A DNA stretch of 64,000 nt from CAVQAH01 sp963784195 (GCA_963784195.1 CAWARA010000009.1:186001-250000), one strand, 5' to 3'; shown: positions 25,081-34,869, numbered from the stretch's first letter. Notes: generated from the letters alone by a model not told the origin. Program-made: numbers and translations.

Positions 25081-26372
25081 CGCGCCAGCTCACCGATCTC
25101 CCGGCGAAGCTCCTTGGCCAGCGACTCGGCATCGCGGCCCGTGCACAGGCCGTACGACCACCACGGATCGTCTGCCGTGGAAACGCCCGAGTCTTTCTCG
25201 CGGAGGGGCGCCAGAACGCTGCTCAAGGTCTGCCGCTCACCAGTGCGAACCGCGAGGAGGGCCAGCGACAGCCTGGGCGACTGCGCGCGGGGAAACAGTC
25301 GCGAGGCTTCACGGTAGGCGGCTTCAGCGGCGGGCAGATCGCCGATCGCATCCTCGACGTCACCGAGAAAGAGCGCCCGGTAGTACGCGAGCAGTGCGGG
25401 ATCGGTCTCGGTGGTCCGAACTCGAAGGAGGCTCACCGCCTCTTTTGGTTTGCCTCCCTCGCCGAGGACCCGCCCCAATCGAATGCGCGCCTCCGTGAAG
25501 TTCCTGTCGCTCTGGAGAGCTCGCCGATACCACTGCCCGGCACGATCGAGATTTCTTTCCTCGTTCTCAACGGCCACCTGACCACCAGCTGCCTGAACTC
25601 GTCGCACCATGCTCTGGATCCGCCGGGACGCAAGAACCTCATAGAGGCATCCGGATGAGAACAGCAACTGTGCGTCAGCGGGAAAGATCGAGAGCGCATG
25701 CCTGAGATGCGGCAGCGCTTCGACGTAGTTGCCGTGCGCCATCATGCTGGCGGTACCGGCGCGGTACCACAGCAGGATCTGAGGGTCCGGCGTCGCCGGT
25801 CGGACGAAATCGAGAATCGTCCGGCCGGCATCCCAATGTCCTTCGCTCTCGCCGTCCCCCTGATACTGGCCGTCGACACCAGTGGCATAGCTACGCTCGG
25901 GAATGCTTGCGTCGGGTGGGCGACGAACCATCCCTCTCTTCCTGTACGCCATCACCGCAGGCGAGCGATCGATGCCGAACATCGCGATGTCGGCGTGCAG
26001 TGTTGCCGCGCGCTTCGCGAAGCCCAGCGGGTTTCTCTGACCGGGACTGGCCACGGCGATCGTCCGCACCGCAACCATCTCCTCGGTGGAAAGCGTCTTC
26101 CGCGCCGCTGCGGGCCCCAGCCTGAGCACGTCGAAATACGCTCTGATATAGGGAAAGAGACTCGCCAGATCGCGGCGATACCAGGAGGCGACGACAATGG
26201 CGGACTCGTCGATCTCGCCGGGCACGTGACGCTCGACGGCCCTGAGCCAGTGCCCCAGCCCGGCAATCCCCGCACTCTCCTGCGCACGGAGAGAGACCAG
26301 CGGAATTGCGCAGAGCATCAGTATCAGAAGAGCAAGGTGCCTGCGCCACATGGGACTCGACGCGCCTGACAT
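25077..26372 (-). CDS. Exported TPR-like protein
   Basis: 431 residues from ATG 26372 (GTG 26375 in frame). Signal peptide LALLILMLCAIPLVSLRAQ. The body is mostly helical with several TPR-like repeats, for example LEDALHL-type spacing in LPHLRHALSIFPADAQLLFS, DRAGQWYRRALQSDRNFTEA, and LPAAEAAYREASRLFPRAQS. TPR repeats scaffold protein complexes. It sits between a GAF-Fis regulator (21 bases upstream) and the VWA gene (4-bp overlap); a TPR plus VWA pair suggests an extracytoplasmic complex, though what it handles cannot be told from sequence. Confidence 0.75.
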   Translation of the reverse strand: MSGASSPMWRRHLALLILMLCAIPLVSLRAQESAGIAGLGHWLRAVERHVPGEIDESAIVVASWYRRDLASLFPYIRAYFDVLRLGPAAARKTLSTEEMVAVRTIAVASPGQRNPLGFAKRAATLHADIAMFGIDRSPAVMAYRKRGMVRRPPDASIPERSYATGVDGQYQGDGESEGHWDAGRTILDFVRPATPDPQILLWYRAGTASMMAHGNYVEALPHLRHALSIFPADAQLLFSSGCLYEVLASRRIQSMVRRVQAAGGQVAVENEERNLDRAGQWYRRALQSDRNFTEARIRLGRVLGEGGKPKEAVSLLRVRTTETDPALLAYYRALFLGDVEDAIGDLPAAEAAYREASRLFPRAQSPRLSLALLAVRTGERQTLSSVLAPLREKDSGVSTADDPWWSYGLCTGRDAESLAKELRREIGELAR

Positions 26373-26393
26373 CACCGTCTCCGAACCGGCGAT

Positions 26394-27204
26394 CTACCGT
26401 CTCGCCTCGGTCAGCCCGTGACGCCTGAGAAGTGAGTACAGCTGACCGCGCGGCAGGCCGAGCAGCTTCGCAGCCTGCGACTTGTTGTTACGCGCCTGCG
26501 CGAGCGCTTTGACGAGGAGCGCATGTTCGACTTGTTCGAGCGTGACGCCTTCGGCGGGAATCGAATTCCGGCGGAGCGCGCCGGTGCGCACTGCCTTCGA
26601 GCTCGTGGACCAGGGTCTCGACGCGTTCCTGAAGCCTCGCCTCACGCTCCCGGGCTTGCGCCGCGCGCCGGCCCTCCTCCGCCAGCCGCTCGTGCGCCAG
26701 CGCCAGCGCCACATGATCCGCAATGCGATTCGCCCACAGCACGACGGCCACCGCGAGCAGGTCCGCCACGGGTCCCAGCGCGATCGCATCGCCATCCGAA
26801 AAGGCCTCGACACGATGCGAGTCGAACCACAGCACTCCCAGCTGGGTCCCCTGCGCTTCGAGAGAAATCGCCAGCACCGAGCGGCGGCCGGCGTCGACGA
26901 CTCGCCGATCGATGGGATACGAGAGATCCAGCTCTCGTGCCGAATCACGGATGCAGATTGGGCCGCCGCCAGGCGCAGGCCAAAGGCAGCCGGAATAGTG
27001 TGGCCGCGCGAGGACGTGCTCGGTGAAGTGCTCCGCCCCCGGGCCGGCCTGCAGATGCACCCTGACGGTCCCGGGATCCTCCAACAGCGATATCCCCATC
27101 CTTTCGAACGGCACCATTGCGCGTGCCGCGACGGCGACGCTTGCGAACGCGTCGCGAAGGGTCAGGGTCGAGGTGTCAGGTTGGCGGTCGTGGGTGTCAG
27201 CCAT
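26394..27204 (-). CDS. GAF and Fis-type HTH regulator without AAA+ domain, frameshift near 26600
   Basis: Starts at ATG 27204. Residues ~15-165 form a GAF domain (MVPFERMGISLLEDPGTVRV, then VDAGRRSVLAISLEAQGTQL, GVLWFDSH). A helical linker (RLAEEGRRAAQAREREARLQ) follows. In the first frame the end is lost after VHELEG; changing frame near 26596-26610 gives RTGALRRNSIPAEGVTLEQV and the Fis HTH NNKSQAAKLLGLPRGQLYSL. It resembles sigma54 activators with the AAA+ module removed, so it may bind DNA without contacting sigma54, or need a partner. First gene of the TPR/VWA operon. Confidence 0.75.
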
Positions 27205-27292
27205 CGGTCCCGCGCCAAGTCTAGCGCAGAGACCGACCAGAGTTGTCCAGTTTTGAGCAGATCGTCCGAATCGAATCAACCGGGAATCGACA

Positions 27293-28366
27293 CTAGGGCA
27301 GGAAGTAGAAGCCGAGCGCCAGCATCGCGTAGATCGCGAGTAGCTGAACCCCTTCCATCCAGTGGGTTTCACCGTCGTGCGCGATGAAGGCGATGCTCAA
27401 CACCGAAAGGACGACCGCGACGATTTCGAACACCGTGAACAGCAGATCCATCGGTGCAGGCGCGATGGCATAGCTCAGGAACACGAGGACCGGCGCGACG
27501 AACAACGCGATCTGCGTGGACGACCCGACGGCGATGCTCAACGCTGCATCCATCTTGTCCTTTGCCGCGAGCGTGACCGCCGAGTAGTGTTCCGCTGCGT
27601 TCCCGATCAGGGCGACGACGATCACACCGACGAAGAGCTGTGACATGCCCATGCTCCGCGCGGCATCGGTCACACTCCGCACGAGCAATTCGCTCATCAA
27701 TGCGACGCCTACGGTGGCCGACAGCAACACAAGCAACGGTCCGCGAAGTCCACCCGGCCGGTCAGCCTCGGTCAAGGCCTCCTCCGGTGGACCATAGATG
27801 TGCCTGTGAGTCTTGAGCGTGAACACGAGGCTCAGACAGTAGGTGGCGAACAGCACGAAGGCAATCTCGGTATCGAGCTCGAGCTCGGGTGGGTCCGGCA
27901 TGTCTCGCGACAACCAGTGGAACACTGCGGGCACGATCAGGCCGATGGCGCTCAACAGCAGCATCGTCGTTCCGCTGTTGGCGGCCGTGCGGTTGAACCG
28001 TTGCACCGGATGGCGAAGGCCGCCGGCGAGCGCGGCGGCGCCGAACACGAGCAGGACGTTGCCGATGATCGAACCGGTGAGTGACGCCTTGACGAGATCC
28101 GTCAAGCCGTGCCGCAGCGCGAGCGCGCCGATGATCAGCTCGGCGGCGTTGCCAAATGTCGCATTGAGGAGTCCGCCAATCCCCTGGCCGAGACGCGCCG
28201 TCAGCGCTTCCGTGGCGCGGCCCATGTAGGCCGCCAGCGGGAGAATGGCGAGCACCGAGGTCGCAAATATGGCCGTGCGCCCCTCAGGCCGGAACAGCTG
28301 CAGGGCACCCGCGAGCGGCACGAACAGCAGCAACAGCGCCACCCCGTGGGTGCGCAGAAAGGCCAT
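27293..28366 (-). CDS. CAX family Ca2+/cation:H+ antiporter
   Basis: 357 residues with about 11 membrane helices. The two inverted ion-binding repeats carry their signatures: [18 protein letters not shown] (residues 68-85) and [16 protein letters not shown]. An acidic loop [10 protein letters not shown] lies between the halves. Bacterial CAX (ChaA-like) proteins export Ca2+ in exchange for protons at the inner membrane. Monocistronic by spacing. The assignment is firm at family level; ion selectivity is not known. Confidence 0.93.
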   Translation of the reverse strand: MAFLRTHGVALLLLFVPLAGALQLFRPEGRTAIFATSVLAILPLAAYMGRATEALTARLGQGIGGLLNATFGNAAELIIGALALRHGLTDLVKASLTGSIIGNVLLVFGAAALAGGLRHPVQRFNRTAANSGTTMLLLSAIGLIVPAVFHWLSRDMPDPPELELDTEIAFVLFATYCLSLVFTLKTHRHIYGPPEEALTEADRPGGLRGPLLVLLSATVGVALMSELLVRSVTDAARSMGMSQLFVGVIVVALIGNAAEHYSAVTLAAKDKMDAALSIAVGSSTQIALFVAPVLVFLSYAIAPAPMDLLFTVFEIVAVVLSVLSIAFIAHDGETHWMEGVQLLAIYAMLALGFYFLP

Positions 28367-28695
28367 CCCCCGATTCTCCCCTTTTCGGCTTCAAACTCGA
28401 CCAGCTTGAGTACCGGGCCACGCGGACGAGCACACCCTTCGCTCTGAGGGGTGGAGGGTTGCCGGAGCCTCCGGTGTGGGCGCCGCTCCTCGGCTTGTTG
28501 ACCGATCGCTTCAGCCCGAGATACGTCGCCGCGGCGTCGCTCATCGTCTCCGGGCAGTAGATGGCGTAGAGGTGCCGCAGGTTGACGTGAGTGGTCGTGA
28601 ACCCTCGTCCCTGTCCGTTCGTCCGTGCCGATCGAGCCGGTCGTCTCGGACCGTGTCGCCGCGGTGAACCCGAGTCGTGAACTTGCGTGAGAACC
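28367..28695. other. Non-coding spacer, no gene recognised
   Basis: About 330 bases without a frame that I can support. One minus-strand reading is open but has no recognisable domain. A short GC palindrome CGGAGCCTCCGG sits near 28460. It may be eroded sequence next to the permease fragment that follows. Confidence 0.4.
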
Positions 28696-28914
28696 CTACG
28701 TGTGAAACACGGCGAGCGAACGCGGTAGGTAGAGCACCCCTTCGTCGCCGGCGTGCAGCCTGCGGATGGGGCCGCGTGCTGGGAGCGCACGAAGTCGCAC
28801 CGCGTCGAGGATGCTGAACGCGATGGCGCTGGCGCCGATGGCAAGACCGAGCGAGACAATCACGCTGGCCGCGAAGCCTGGCTGCTTACGCATCCGGCGA
28901 GGCGCGAGTTTCAC
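28696..28914 (-). pseudogene. ADOP/FtsX permease N-terminal fragment
   Basis: 72 codons from GTG 28914. The first 45 residues are the classic start of an FtsX/MacB-type permease (RRMRKQPGFAASVIVSLGLA, then GASAIAFSILDAVRLRAL); after that similarity stops abruptly and the frame ends. The initiation region is still good: AAGGGAGG lies seven bases upstream. It begins 12 bases after the metallophosphoesterase stop on the same strand. Either a truncated relic or, less likely, a retained single-helix peptide. Confidence 0.7.
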
Positions 28915-28926
28915 CTTTTCCTCCCT

Positions 28927-30111
28927 TCATTGCGGCTTCACGTCGATCGGCACGAACTCCCCGGCGTCGATATCCGTGCCCGTCACGCGATAGATCGTGA
29001 CGCCCGACCTGAAATTCATCGACTGATTGGAGTTCGGGCGCGGCCCTACGATGGCGGAGGCCTGCTCGAAGCGGGTCTGAACGCCATCGATCTCGAACTG
29101 CAGCCGCTCGCGGAGGTGCACGTGCCCGCCAAGCGCCAGCAGATGCCGCCGGGTTCGCAGGACGCGGACCACGTCTGCCGCATTGGTCACGACGTGCCGG
29201 AACATCGTTCGGCCTTCGATCTCGACGATCGATCGCGAGGCGGGCGACTCGATGAGCCCGTCGAGCAGCGCGCCGGCGCTGAAGAACGGGATGTGATTGA
29301 AGGTCACCACAGTGGTATCAGGCGGAAGCGCGGACAGATCGCGCTCGAGCCACGCCAGTTGAGTGGCATTGACGTGGCCGTAGTAGGTCGTGCCGCTGAC
29401 GTCGACAGTGTCCAGCGCGACGAAGTGAATCGCGCCGCTGTTGAACGAATAGTAACTCGGCCCCAGATACGATCTGACCATCGCCCTGCCGCGCAGCGGG
29501 TGCTCGGGCGCGGCTTCTCCCGGCCCTCGCTCGATCGCGAAGAAGTCATGATTTCCGGGCACGCTCCACACCGGCATCGGAAAGGCTCCGACCTCGCGCG
29601 AGTAGAGTTCGTAGTCCCGCCGCGCGTCAGCTTCGGTAGCCTGATACACCGTACGCACGAGATCGCCGGTCATGAGGACGAAGGTGGCCTTTCGCGTGGA
29701 AGCAATCTCCCTGACGCGTGTGAGCCGGCCGACGCTTTGCGGGTCAGTGTGGGAATCGGACGCATGGATGAAGGTAAAGCTGTCGCCGCCGCCGGCTGAT
29801 TGCAGCCCGAAGTCGATCGGTCCCGCACTGCGGCGCCGCCAGACGTTGTTCACCGATCGATGTCCGCGTGGCAGGCTGACGAAGACGAACTCACCACCGC
29901 TGGCCGCCAACGCATACTGTCCGTCGCTATCGGTCGTCGTCACCGCGACCTGATCCGACACGACGACACCGGGAATTCCTCGTTCACCCGTATCCCTGAC
30001 ACCATCGCCATCGGCGTCGAAAAAGACCACACCGCGCGTCCCATCGGGCTGCCGGGCGAGGCCGAGGGTCATCGAGAACGACGCGAGGAGCAACCAGGTC
30101 CGGTATCTCAT
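28927..30111 (-). CDS. Exported calcineurin-like metallophosphoesterase with SdrD-B-like N-domain
   Basis: 394 residues. A signal segment (LLLASFSMTLGLA) is followed by a small beta module at ~26-105 (FFDADGDGVRDTGERGIPGV), a Ca2+-binding-like prealbumin/SdrD B repeat. The phosphoesterase core has Asp119-Ser-His121 (ASDSH), GD at Asp150, GNHD at ~186-189, FNHIPFF and GGHVH, the full dimetal set. It resembles periplasmic CpdA/UshA-like phosphodiesterases; the substrate cannot be told. Divergent from the L,D-transpeptidase across 212 bases. Confidence 0.9.
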   Translation of the reverse strand: MRYRTWLLLASFSMTLGLARQPDGTRGVVFFDADGDGVRDTGERGIPGVVVSDQVAVTTTDSDGQYALAASGGEFVFVSLPRGHRSVNNVWRRRSAGPIDFGLQSAGGGDSFTFIHASDSHTDPQSVGRLTRVREIASTRKATFVLMTGDLVRTVYQATEADARRDYELYSREVGAFPMPVWSVPGNHDFFAIERGPGEAAPEHPLRGRAMVRSYLGPSYYSFNSGAIHFVALDTVDVSGTTYYGHVNATQLAWLERDLSALPPDTTVVTFNHIPFFSAGALLDGLIESPASRSIVEIEGRTMFRHVVTNAADVVRVLRTRRHLLALGGHVHLRERLQFEIDGVQTRFEQASAIVGPRPNSNQSMNFRSGVTIYRVTGTDIDAGEFVPIDVKPQ

Positions 30112-30323
30112 AGAAACCCGCGTCGCATGGAATCAGTCTCCGGCGAGTTCGTCAACCCAGTTGCGACGAAATGCCGACGTTGTATCGCAGAGACCATCGG
30201 GCTATGCTCCAGACGCACGTTTCGGGCGCGTCCGGCGAGGCTGCCTGAGGTGTGAATCTGACCTGCCGAGGACTGCCCGCGGTCCCTCTGGTTCGTGTTG
30301 CGCAGGGACGCCGGAGGGTTGCG

Positions 30324-31352
30324 ATGACGCGTTTCATTCAGGCCGCGGTGCTGGCGATCGCGGCGCACGCGGCAACTGCCGACGGCCAGTCGACGGCAAC
30401 GGCGCAGAAGCCGGTCGACCTGCTCAAACCGAACAGTTTCGACTGGCACCCGGAACGCGCAACCTCTGGACCGGTCGTCGTCATCGTGAGCCTGCCCGAT
30501 CAGCAGGCGTATGTGTATCGCAACGGCATACAAATCGGCCGGACCTCGGTCAGCAGCGGACGTCCCGGGCATGCGACGCCCACCGGCGTCTTCGTGATCC
30601 TGCAGAAAGACAAGGACCACCATTCGAACATCTATAACAACGCATCGATGCCGTACATGGAGCGCCTCACCTGGAACGGCGTCGCGCTGCACGCCGGCAA
30701 TCTTCCGGGCTACCCGGCGTCGCATGGATGTGTGCGGCTTCCGCTCGAATTCTCGAAGCTGCTCTTCGGCGTCACCTCAATGTCGACCACCGTCGTCATC
30801 GCCGACCGTCACACGGCTGACGACGCGACGCTGCGGCCCGGGCTGCTGCTCGAATCAGCTCACCTCGCCTCAAACCCGGTGGTATCCAAACTGCCGGAAC
30901 CGTCAGGACAATTCGAGTGGTCGCCGGAAAAATCACCGGTGGGGCCGGTGACGATTCTGCTCAGCGGTGCGGACAGGACCGTCTACATTCATCGCAACGG
31001 CGTGCTGATCGGCCGCGCGGGCCTGTCCATTGCGAACCCGTCACAACCCCTCCAGACCGGCATCTTCGTCATGCTCGATACGATGAGCCCCGATCCCAAC
31101 CCTTATGTGCCGGGGAAGCCGACTCCGATGTGGCAGGCGGTGACGCTCCCGGACGAGACGAACCGCGCGAGCCTGGACGAGGTCGTCGATCGCGTCCGCA
31201 TGCCTTCGGAGTTTGCGAGACAGGCCTACGACGTGCTCATGCCAGGCACGACGTTGATGGTCACCGATCGCACGGCGGCAGGGTTTACCACGACGCCCCC
31301 GGATTTCACCGTCATGGCCACGGACACACCCGGCCAGGCAGGCAAGAGGTAA
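30324..31352 (+). CDS. L,D-transpeptidase (YkuD) with a second, cysteine-less repeat
   Basis: 342 residues from ATG 30324 after GGAGG. Signal peptide FIQAAVLAIAAHAATADG. Repeat 1 (~40-170): VVIVSLPDQQAYVYRNGIQI, GRPGHATPTGVF, and the catalytic block HAGNLPGYPASHGCVRLP with His123, His134 and Cys136. Repeat 2 (~195-330) mirrors it: VTILLSGADRTVYIHRNGV, QPLQTGIFVML, ending PGTTLMVTDR, but has no SHGC motif. YkuD enzymes make 3-3 peptidoglycan cross-links or attach proteins to the wall. Repeat 2 is probably a binding or structural domain. Confidence 0.92.
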   Translation: MTRFIQAAVLAIAAHAATADGQSTATAQKPVDLLKPNSFDWHPERATSGPVVVIVSLPDQQAYVYRNGIQIGRTSVSSGRPGHATPTGVFVILQKDKDHHSNIYNNASMPYMERLTWNGVALHAGNLPGYPASHGCVRLPLEFSKLLFGVTSMSTTVVIADRHTADDATLRPGLLLESAHLASNPVVSKLPEPSGQFEWSPEKSPVGPVTILLSGADRTVYIHRNGVLIGRAGLSIANPSQPLQTGIFVMLDTMSPDPNPYVPGKPTPMWQAVTLPDETNRASLDEVVDRVRMPSEFARQAYDVLMPGTTLMVTDRTAAGFTTTPPDFTVMATDTPGQAGKR

Positions 31353-31388
31353 GGAACACGCCGTCGTATCCACTCGGTTCGATGCGGC

Positions 31389-33749
31389 ATGTCTGACGGA
31401 CAATCACGCCGCGAACGCATCACCGTCTCGAGCCTGGCGGTCGTCACGTTCGGGCTGGGCCTGCTGGCGATCCTCACGCCCTTCAGCGGCACGCAGTCGC
31501 CCGCGCCGCGCATCGGTGGACTGCTCGCCCTGGCGGCCGGCGTCGAAGTTCTGCACGCGCTGCGGCGATCGACGGCTGACAGCAGACGGCGAGCGTCGAT
31601 GGGCGCCATGATCAGCATGGCCATCGCGCTGTTCCTGATCAACGCGCCATTCGTCGCGTCCGAGGCCTTGCGGCTCCTGATTGGCGGCTGGTTTGCGCTC
31701 GATGGCATTCGCTGTGCGATCGGCACCGTGCGCCACGGCGAGGTTGCCCAGCGCGATGAACGCATCGTCTCTGCGCTTGCTGCGCTGGGCAACCTCTCCG
31801 TGGCGGTGCTGCTCGTGCTTGCCCGCGGCTCGGCGCTGACGTGGATCGTCGCGATCGCCGGCGCGGTGCGAATCTTCGGAATTACCTGGAACATCCTGGT
31901 GGCGACGGTTCATGCCACGACGGAAGCCGACGAGACCGTCGTCAGCGAGCTGGGCCTGACCGATTCGCCGGGCGCGGGCGCCATCGCGGCAGAAGTCGAG
32001 CAGTCCGAGCGGGTGCGTGCGCCGATCGACCGCAGCTGGACGCTGGCCTTCATCGCCACGCTCTTCGCCATCCATGCCGGAAGAATGAGCACAGAGCTGA
32101 CGATCCTCGGGATGATCTCGCCCGCGGTCGCGATTCTGGGCGACATGCTGATCGCCATCCTCATCACGTTCCTCGTCATCAACCCGTTGTATCTGATGTG
32201 GCGCGGGCCGACACGGTGGCTCGAGCGCCTGGCCTGGCGGTGGCGTCTCGGAAACGAGTCCGGCCGCTCGACCCTGATTGAGCGGATCGCCGATTCGTGG
32301 CTGCGGCGACGCCTCCGCTTTGCAATCAGGTTGCGGGAGGCGCGGTTCTCGATTCCCGCCGCCCTCAACCAGGGCCTCCAGAACGGCCTGCCGCTGGCGG
32401 CAATCCTGGCCGCCACCGTTCCGGTCTGGGGCATGAGCTGGTACTTCGACACGGAGAACTGGGCGGCCGGCATGTGGAACTCGTGGGCCGAAACACGCAC
32501 CGACACGTGGCGCGAGGAGATGGCGAAAGCCGTGCTCGCCCAGGATGGCGGCAGCGCGACCGGGACGGCATTCGTCGTCGAACCCCAGGGAGTTGGCGCA
32601 GGAGATTTCTCTTTCGTCGTCATCGGCGATCCCGGCGAAGGCGACGCTTCGCAGCACGTCCTCCGCGATCGACTGCTCGCGGTCGCGAACCAACCTGACG
32701 TTCGCTTCGTCGTCGTGTCCTCGGACGTCGTCTATCCGACGGGATCGATGAAGGACTACGAGGCGAAGTTCTGGCTGCCGTTCAAGGGCATCACGCGGTC
32801 CGTCTACGCGATTCCCGGAAATCATGACTGGTACGACGCGCTAGAGGCATTCGCCGCGACGTTTCTCCAGCCTGATGCCGCGCGCGCGAGCATTCGCGCG
32901 CGAGCGGAAGCTGACCTCCGCGTGACGAGCACGACCGACGATCGAATCGAGGAGCTGATCCATGGGGCCGCGCGCCTCCGCCGGGAATACGAAGTGCCAA
33001 CCGGCTTTCAACGCGCGCCGTTCTTCGAAGTGCAGACCGATCGATTTGCGCTCCTCGCTGTCGACACCGGCGTCCTGCGTCGAATCGATCCCGTGCAGTC
33101 TGCGTGGCTCGATGCCGCGCTCGACCGCTCCGCGGGCAAGTTCACGATGGCCATTCTCGGCCATCCTTTCTTCGCCGGTGGTCACGACACGACGGCGGGC
33201 GACGAGGAGTTCGCACGGCTCAGGGATCGCCTGATCTCGCGTGGCGTGCGCATCGTCATGGCTGGAGACACGCACGATCTCGAGTATTACCACGACACCC
33301 GCGACGCGGCCGCGCCGGTGCATCACTTCGTCAATGGCGGAGGCGGTGCCTATCTGAGCTTCGGAACGTCGCTCGACTGGCCGGTGAAGCCGGCCACGGC
33401 TGATTGGGCGTACTACCCGAACCGGGAAAGGGTGACGCGGAAGATCGAGGACCGGACACCCTGGTGGAAACGTCCAGCCTGGTGGTGGACGCGCCGCTTC
33501 GGCGCGTGGCCGGTCACGCCGGAGTGGCTATCGGCCGCGTTCGACTACAACGTCGCGCCGTTCTTCCAGAGCTTCGTCGAGGTCAGGGTGGAACTGTCCG
33601 CGAATCGCGTGCGCGTCATTCCTTACGGCGTTCACGGCCGGCTGTCGTGGGAAGAGCTGGCGTCTTCGACGAACGGCGAGGGCTCAGGTCCCGCCGACCG
33701 ATTCGTGGAATGGGTGATCCCGATGACGCCCGGCGCCTCCATTCGATGA
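31389..33749 (+). CDS. Membrane-anchored metallophosphoesterase with N-terminal multi-helix domain
   Basis: 786 residues. The N-terminal ~170 residues carry six hydrophobic helices in an HdeD/DUF308-like pattern (VVTFGLGLLAILTPF, AMISMAIALFLINAPFV, TWIVAIAGAVRIFGI). Two more helices lie near 215-265 (LIAILITFLVINPLYLMW) and one near 335-355. From ~400 a calcineurin-like phosphoesterase follows: FVVIGDPGEGD, SSDVVYP, GNHDWYD (~476), ILGHPFFAGG, and MAGDTHDLEYY (~622). The usual GD block is SSD here. It follows the transpeptidase by 36 bases in the same direction. A phosphodiesterase acting at the membrane face is likely; the substrate is unknown. Confidence 0.85.
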   Translation: MSDGQSRRERITVSSLAVVTFGLGLLAILTPFSGTQSPAPRIGGLLALAAGVEVLHALRRSTADSRRRASMGAMISMAIALFLINAPFVASEALRLLIGGWFALDGIRCAIGTVRHGEVAQRDERIVSALAALGNLSVAVLLVLARGSALTWIVAIAGAVRIFGITWNILVATVHATTEADETVVSELGLTDSPGAGAIAAEVEQSERVRAPIDRSWTLAFIATLFAIHAGRMSTELTILGMISPAVAILGDMLIAILITFLVINPLYLMWRGPTRWLERLAWRWRLGNESGRSTLIERIADSWLRRRLRFAIRLREARFSIPAALNQGLQNGLPLAAILAATVPVWGMSWYFDTENWAAGMWNSWAETRTDTWREEMAKAVLAQDGGSATGTAFVVEPQGVGAGDFSFVVIGDPGEGDASQHVLRDRLLAVANQPDVRFVVVSSDVVYPTGSMKDYEAKFWLPFKGITRSVYAIPGNHDWYDALEAFAATFLQPDAARASIRARAEADLRVTSTTDDRIEELIHGAARLRREYEVPTGFQRAPFFEVQTDRFALLAVDTGVLRRIDPVQSAWLDAALDRSAGKFTMAILGHPFFAGGHDTTAGDEEFARLRDRLISRGVRIVMAGDTHDLEYYHDTRDAAAPVHHFVNGGGGAYLSFGTSLDWPVKPATADWAYYPNRERVTRKIEDRTPWWKRPAWWWTRRFGAWPVTPEWLSAAFDYNVAPFFQSFVEVRVELSANRVRVIPYGVHGRLSWEELASSTNGEGSGPADRFVEWVIPMTPGASIR

Positions 33750-33770
33750 TGCTGCGCCCGCAGGGTGCCG

Positions 33771-34868
33771 TCAAAGCCGAACACGGCAATCGAGTTGCAG
33801 GAAGCGCCCGTAGCGTTTGGCTTCCGCCGCGAGCGTCTGCACGTGGCGTTTCTCGGCTTTGCCGTAGAGTTTCACGTCGAGCGTCGCGCTCTTGCTGGTA
33901 ATCGTCCGTCGCCAGCTGCCTGCCAGCCGGCCGTCGAAGATGACGTGATGCGGAAACTCGAGCGATGTGAAGATGCCCAGGTTTCGCGCGCGTGACGAAT
34001 CGACCACCGCACCGCGATCGCGGTACGCAATCAGGTATTCGTCGTAGTTCGGCAGAAGGTGGTTGGCGCGTCGGACTGAATCGGGACCTGGCGGCTCGGC
34101 GAGGACGTCGGGTCTGGCCAAGGCGATGCCTTCCCTGGCGTCCTTCATGGTCAGGCCTGACCACCAGCTGAAGTCTCGCACCGTGGCCGGGCCGTGGCTC
34201 TGAAAGTATCTGCGCGTCAGCTCGGCAAGCGCTTCGTCGCGCGGCAGAATCTTCGCGCGCGGCGCCCGCTCGGCCACCAGGGCGTATGTGAACTGTTTCC
34301 CGCGTCGTGGCCCGCTGCAAACGACGGCGTCCAGCTCGACGGTCGCCAGGACGTGCGCGAGCGGCTGGCCCTTGAGGTTGATCCGGGCTCGACTCAGGGC
34401 CTCGCTGATTTCCCCGCGCGTTAGGTGGCTGCCCTCGAGCGCGCGCTCGATGACGTTGCGAGCGCGCGTGATCAAACGATCGTCAACCCCCAGCGTTCGA
34501 CAGTACACGCGGTTGATGGCCTGCACGCGCGGGCCGGTGAGCGCCTGCATCCAGCGAATGTCTGCTGGCAGGACGAAGTGCCAGGTCGGACGCATGACGT
34601 GCGTCCGCAAAATCCTGCCCGCCGCAAAGGCCTTGTCGACATCGGCGTCCGTCACATTCTTCGCGCGAAGCGCGAGGCCCCAGGCCGCGCCAGTGTAGTC
34701 CTGGGCCTGCACCGCTCCCAGCCAGGAGACGACATCTTCGGGCGTGTCGAGGTCGGTTTTCGCCAGCTTCTGGTTGCGCAGCCGTGCGGCGAGCACTGAA
34801 TGATGCGTCGGCAAATGCGTGATGAACGTGAGGGGGCTGGTCAGCCGGATTGCGGCCCGATCGTGCAC
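33771..34868 (-). CDS. Winged-helix DNA-binding (HTH_42 / AlkX-like) protein
   Basis: About 365 residues. HTH_42 hallmarks: SWLGAVQAQDYTGAAWGLAL, ILRTHVMRPTWHFVLPADIR, LTRGEISEALS, and near the end HVIFDGRLAGSWRR. Members include DNA glycosylase-like AlkX/AlkZ proteins with an active QxQ motif; here VQAQD supplies the Q-x-Q, so a lesion-processing glycosylase is possible. The start is uncertain: GTG 34868, two bases after the DinB stop, or GTG 34796 nearer the conserved region. Probably co-transcribed with dinB-like and 2OG genes upstream. Confidence 0.82.
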   Translation of the reverse strand: MHDRAAIRLTSPLTFITHLPTHHSVLAARLRNQKLAKTDLDTPEDVVSWLGAVQAQDYTGAAWGLALRAKNVTDADVDKAFAAGRILRTHVMRPTWHFVLPADIRWMQALTGPRVQAINRVYCRTLGVDDRLITRARNVIERALEGSHLTRGEISEALSRARINLKGQPLAHVLATVELDAVVCSGPRRGKQFTYALVAERAPRAKILPRDEALAELTRRYFQSHGPATVRDFSWWSGLTMKDAREGIALARPDVLAEPPGPDSVRRANHLLPNYDEYLIAYRDRGAVVDSSRARNLGIFTSLEFPHHVIFDGRLAGSWRRTITSKSATLDVKLYGKAEKRHVQTLAAEAKRYGRFLQLDCRVRL

Positions 34869-34869
34869 A

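Noticed and set aside
28284..28859. Open frame over the CAX downstream spacer
   Set aside because: It crosses the CAX gene and the ADOP fragment in another frame and has no recognisable domain.
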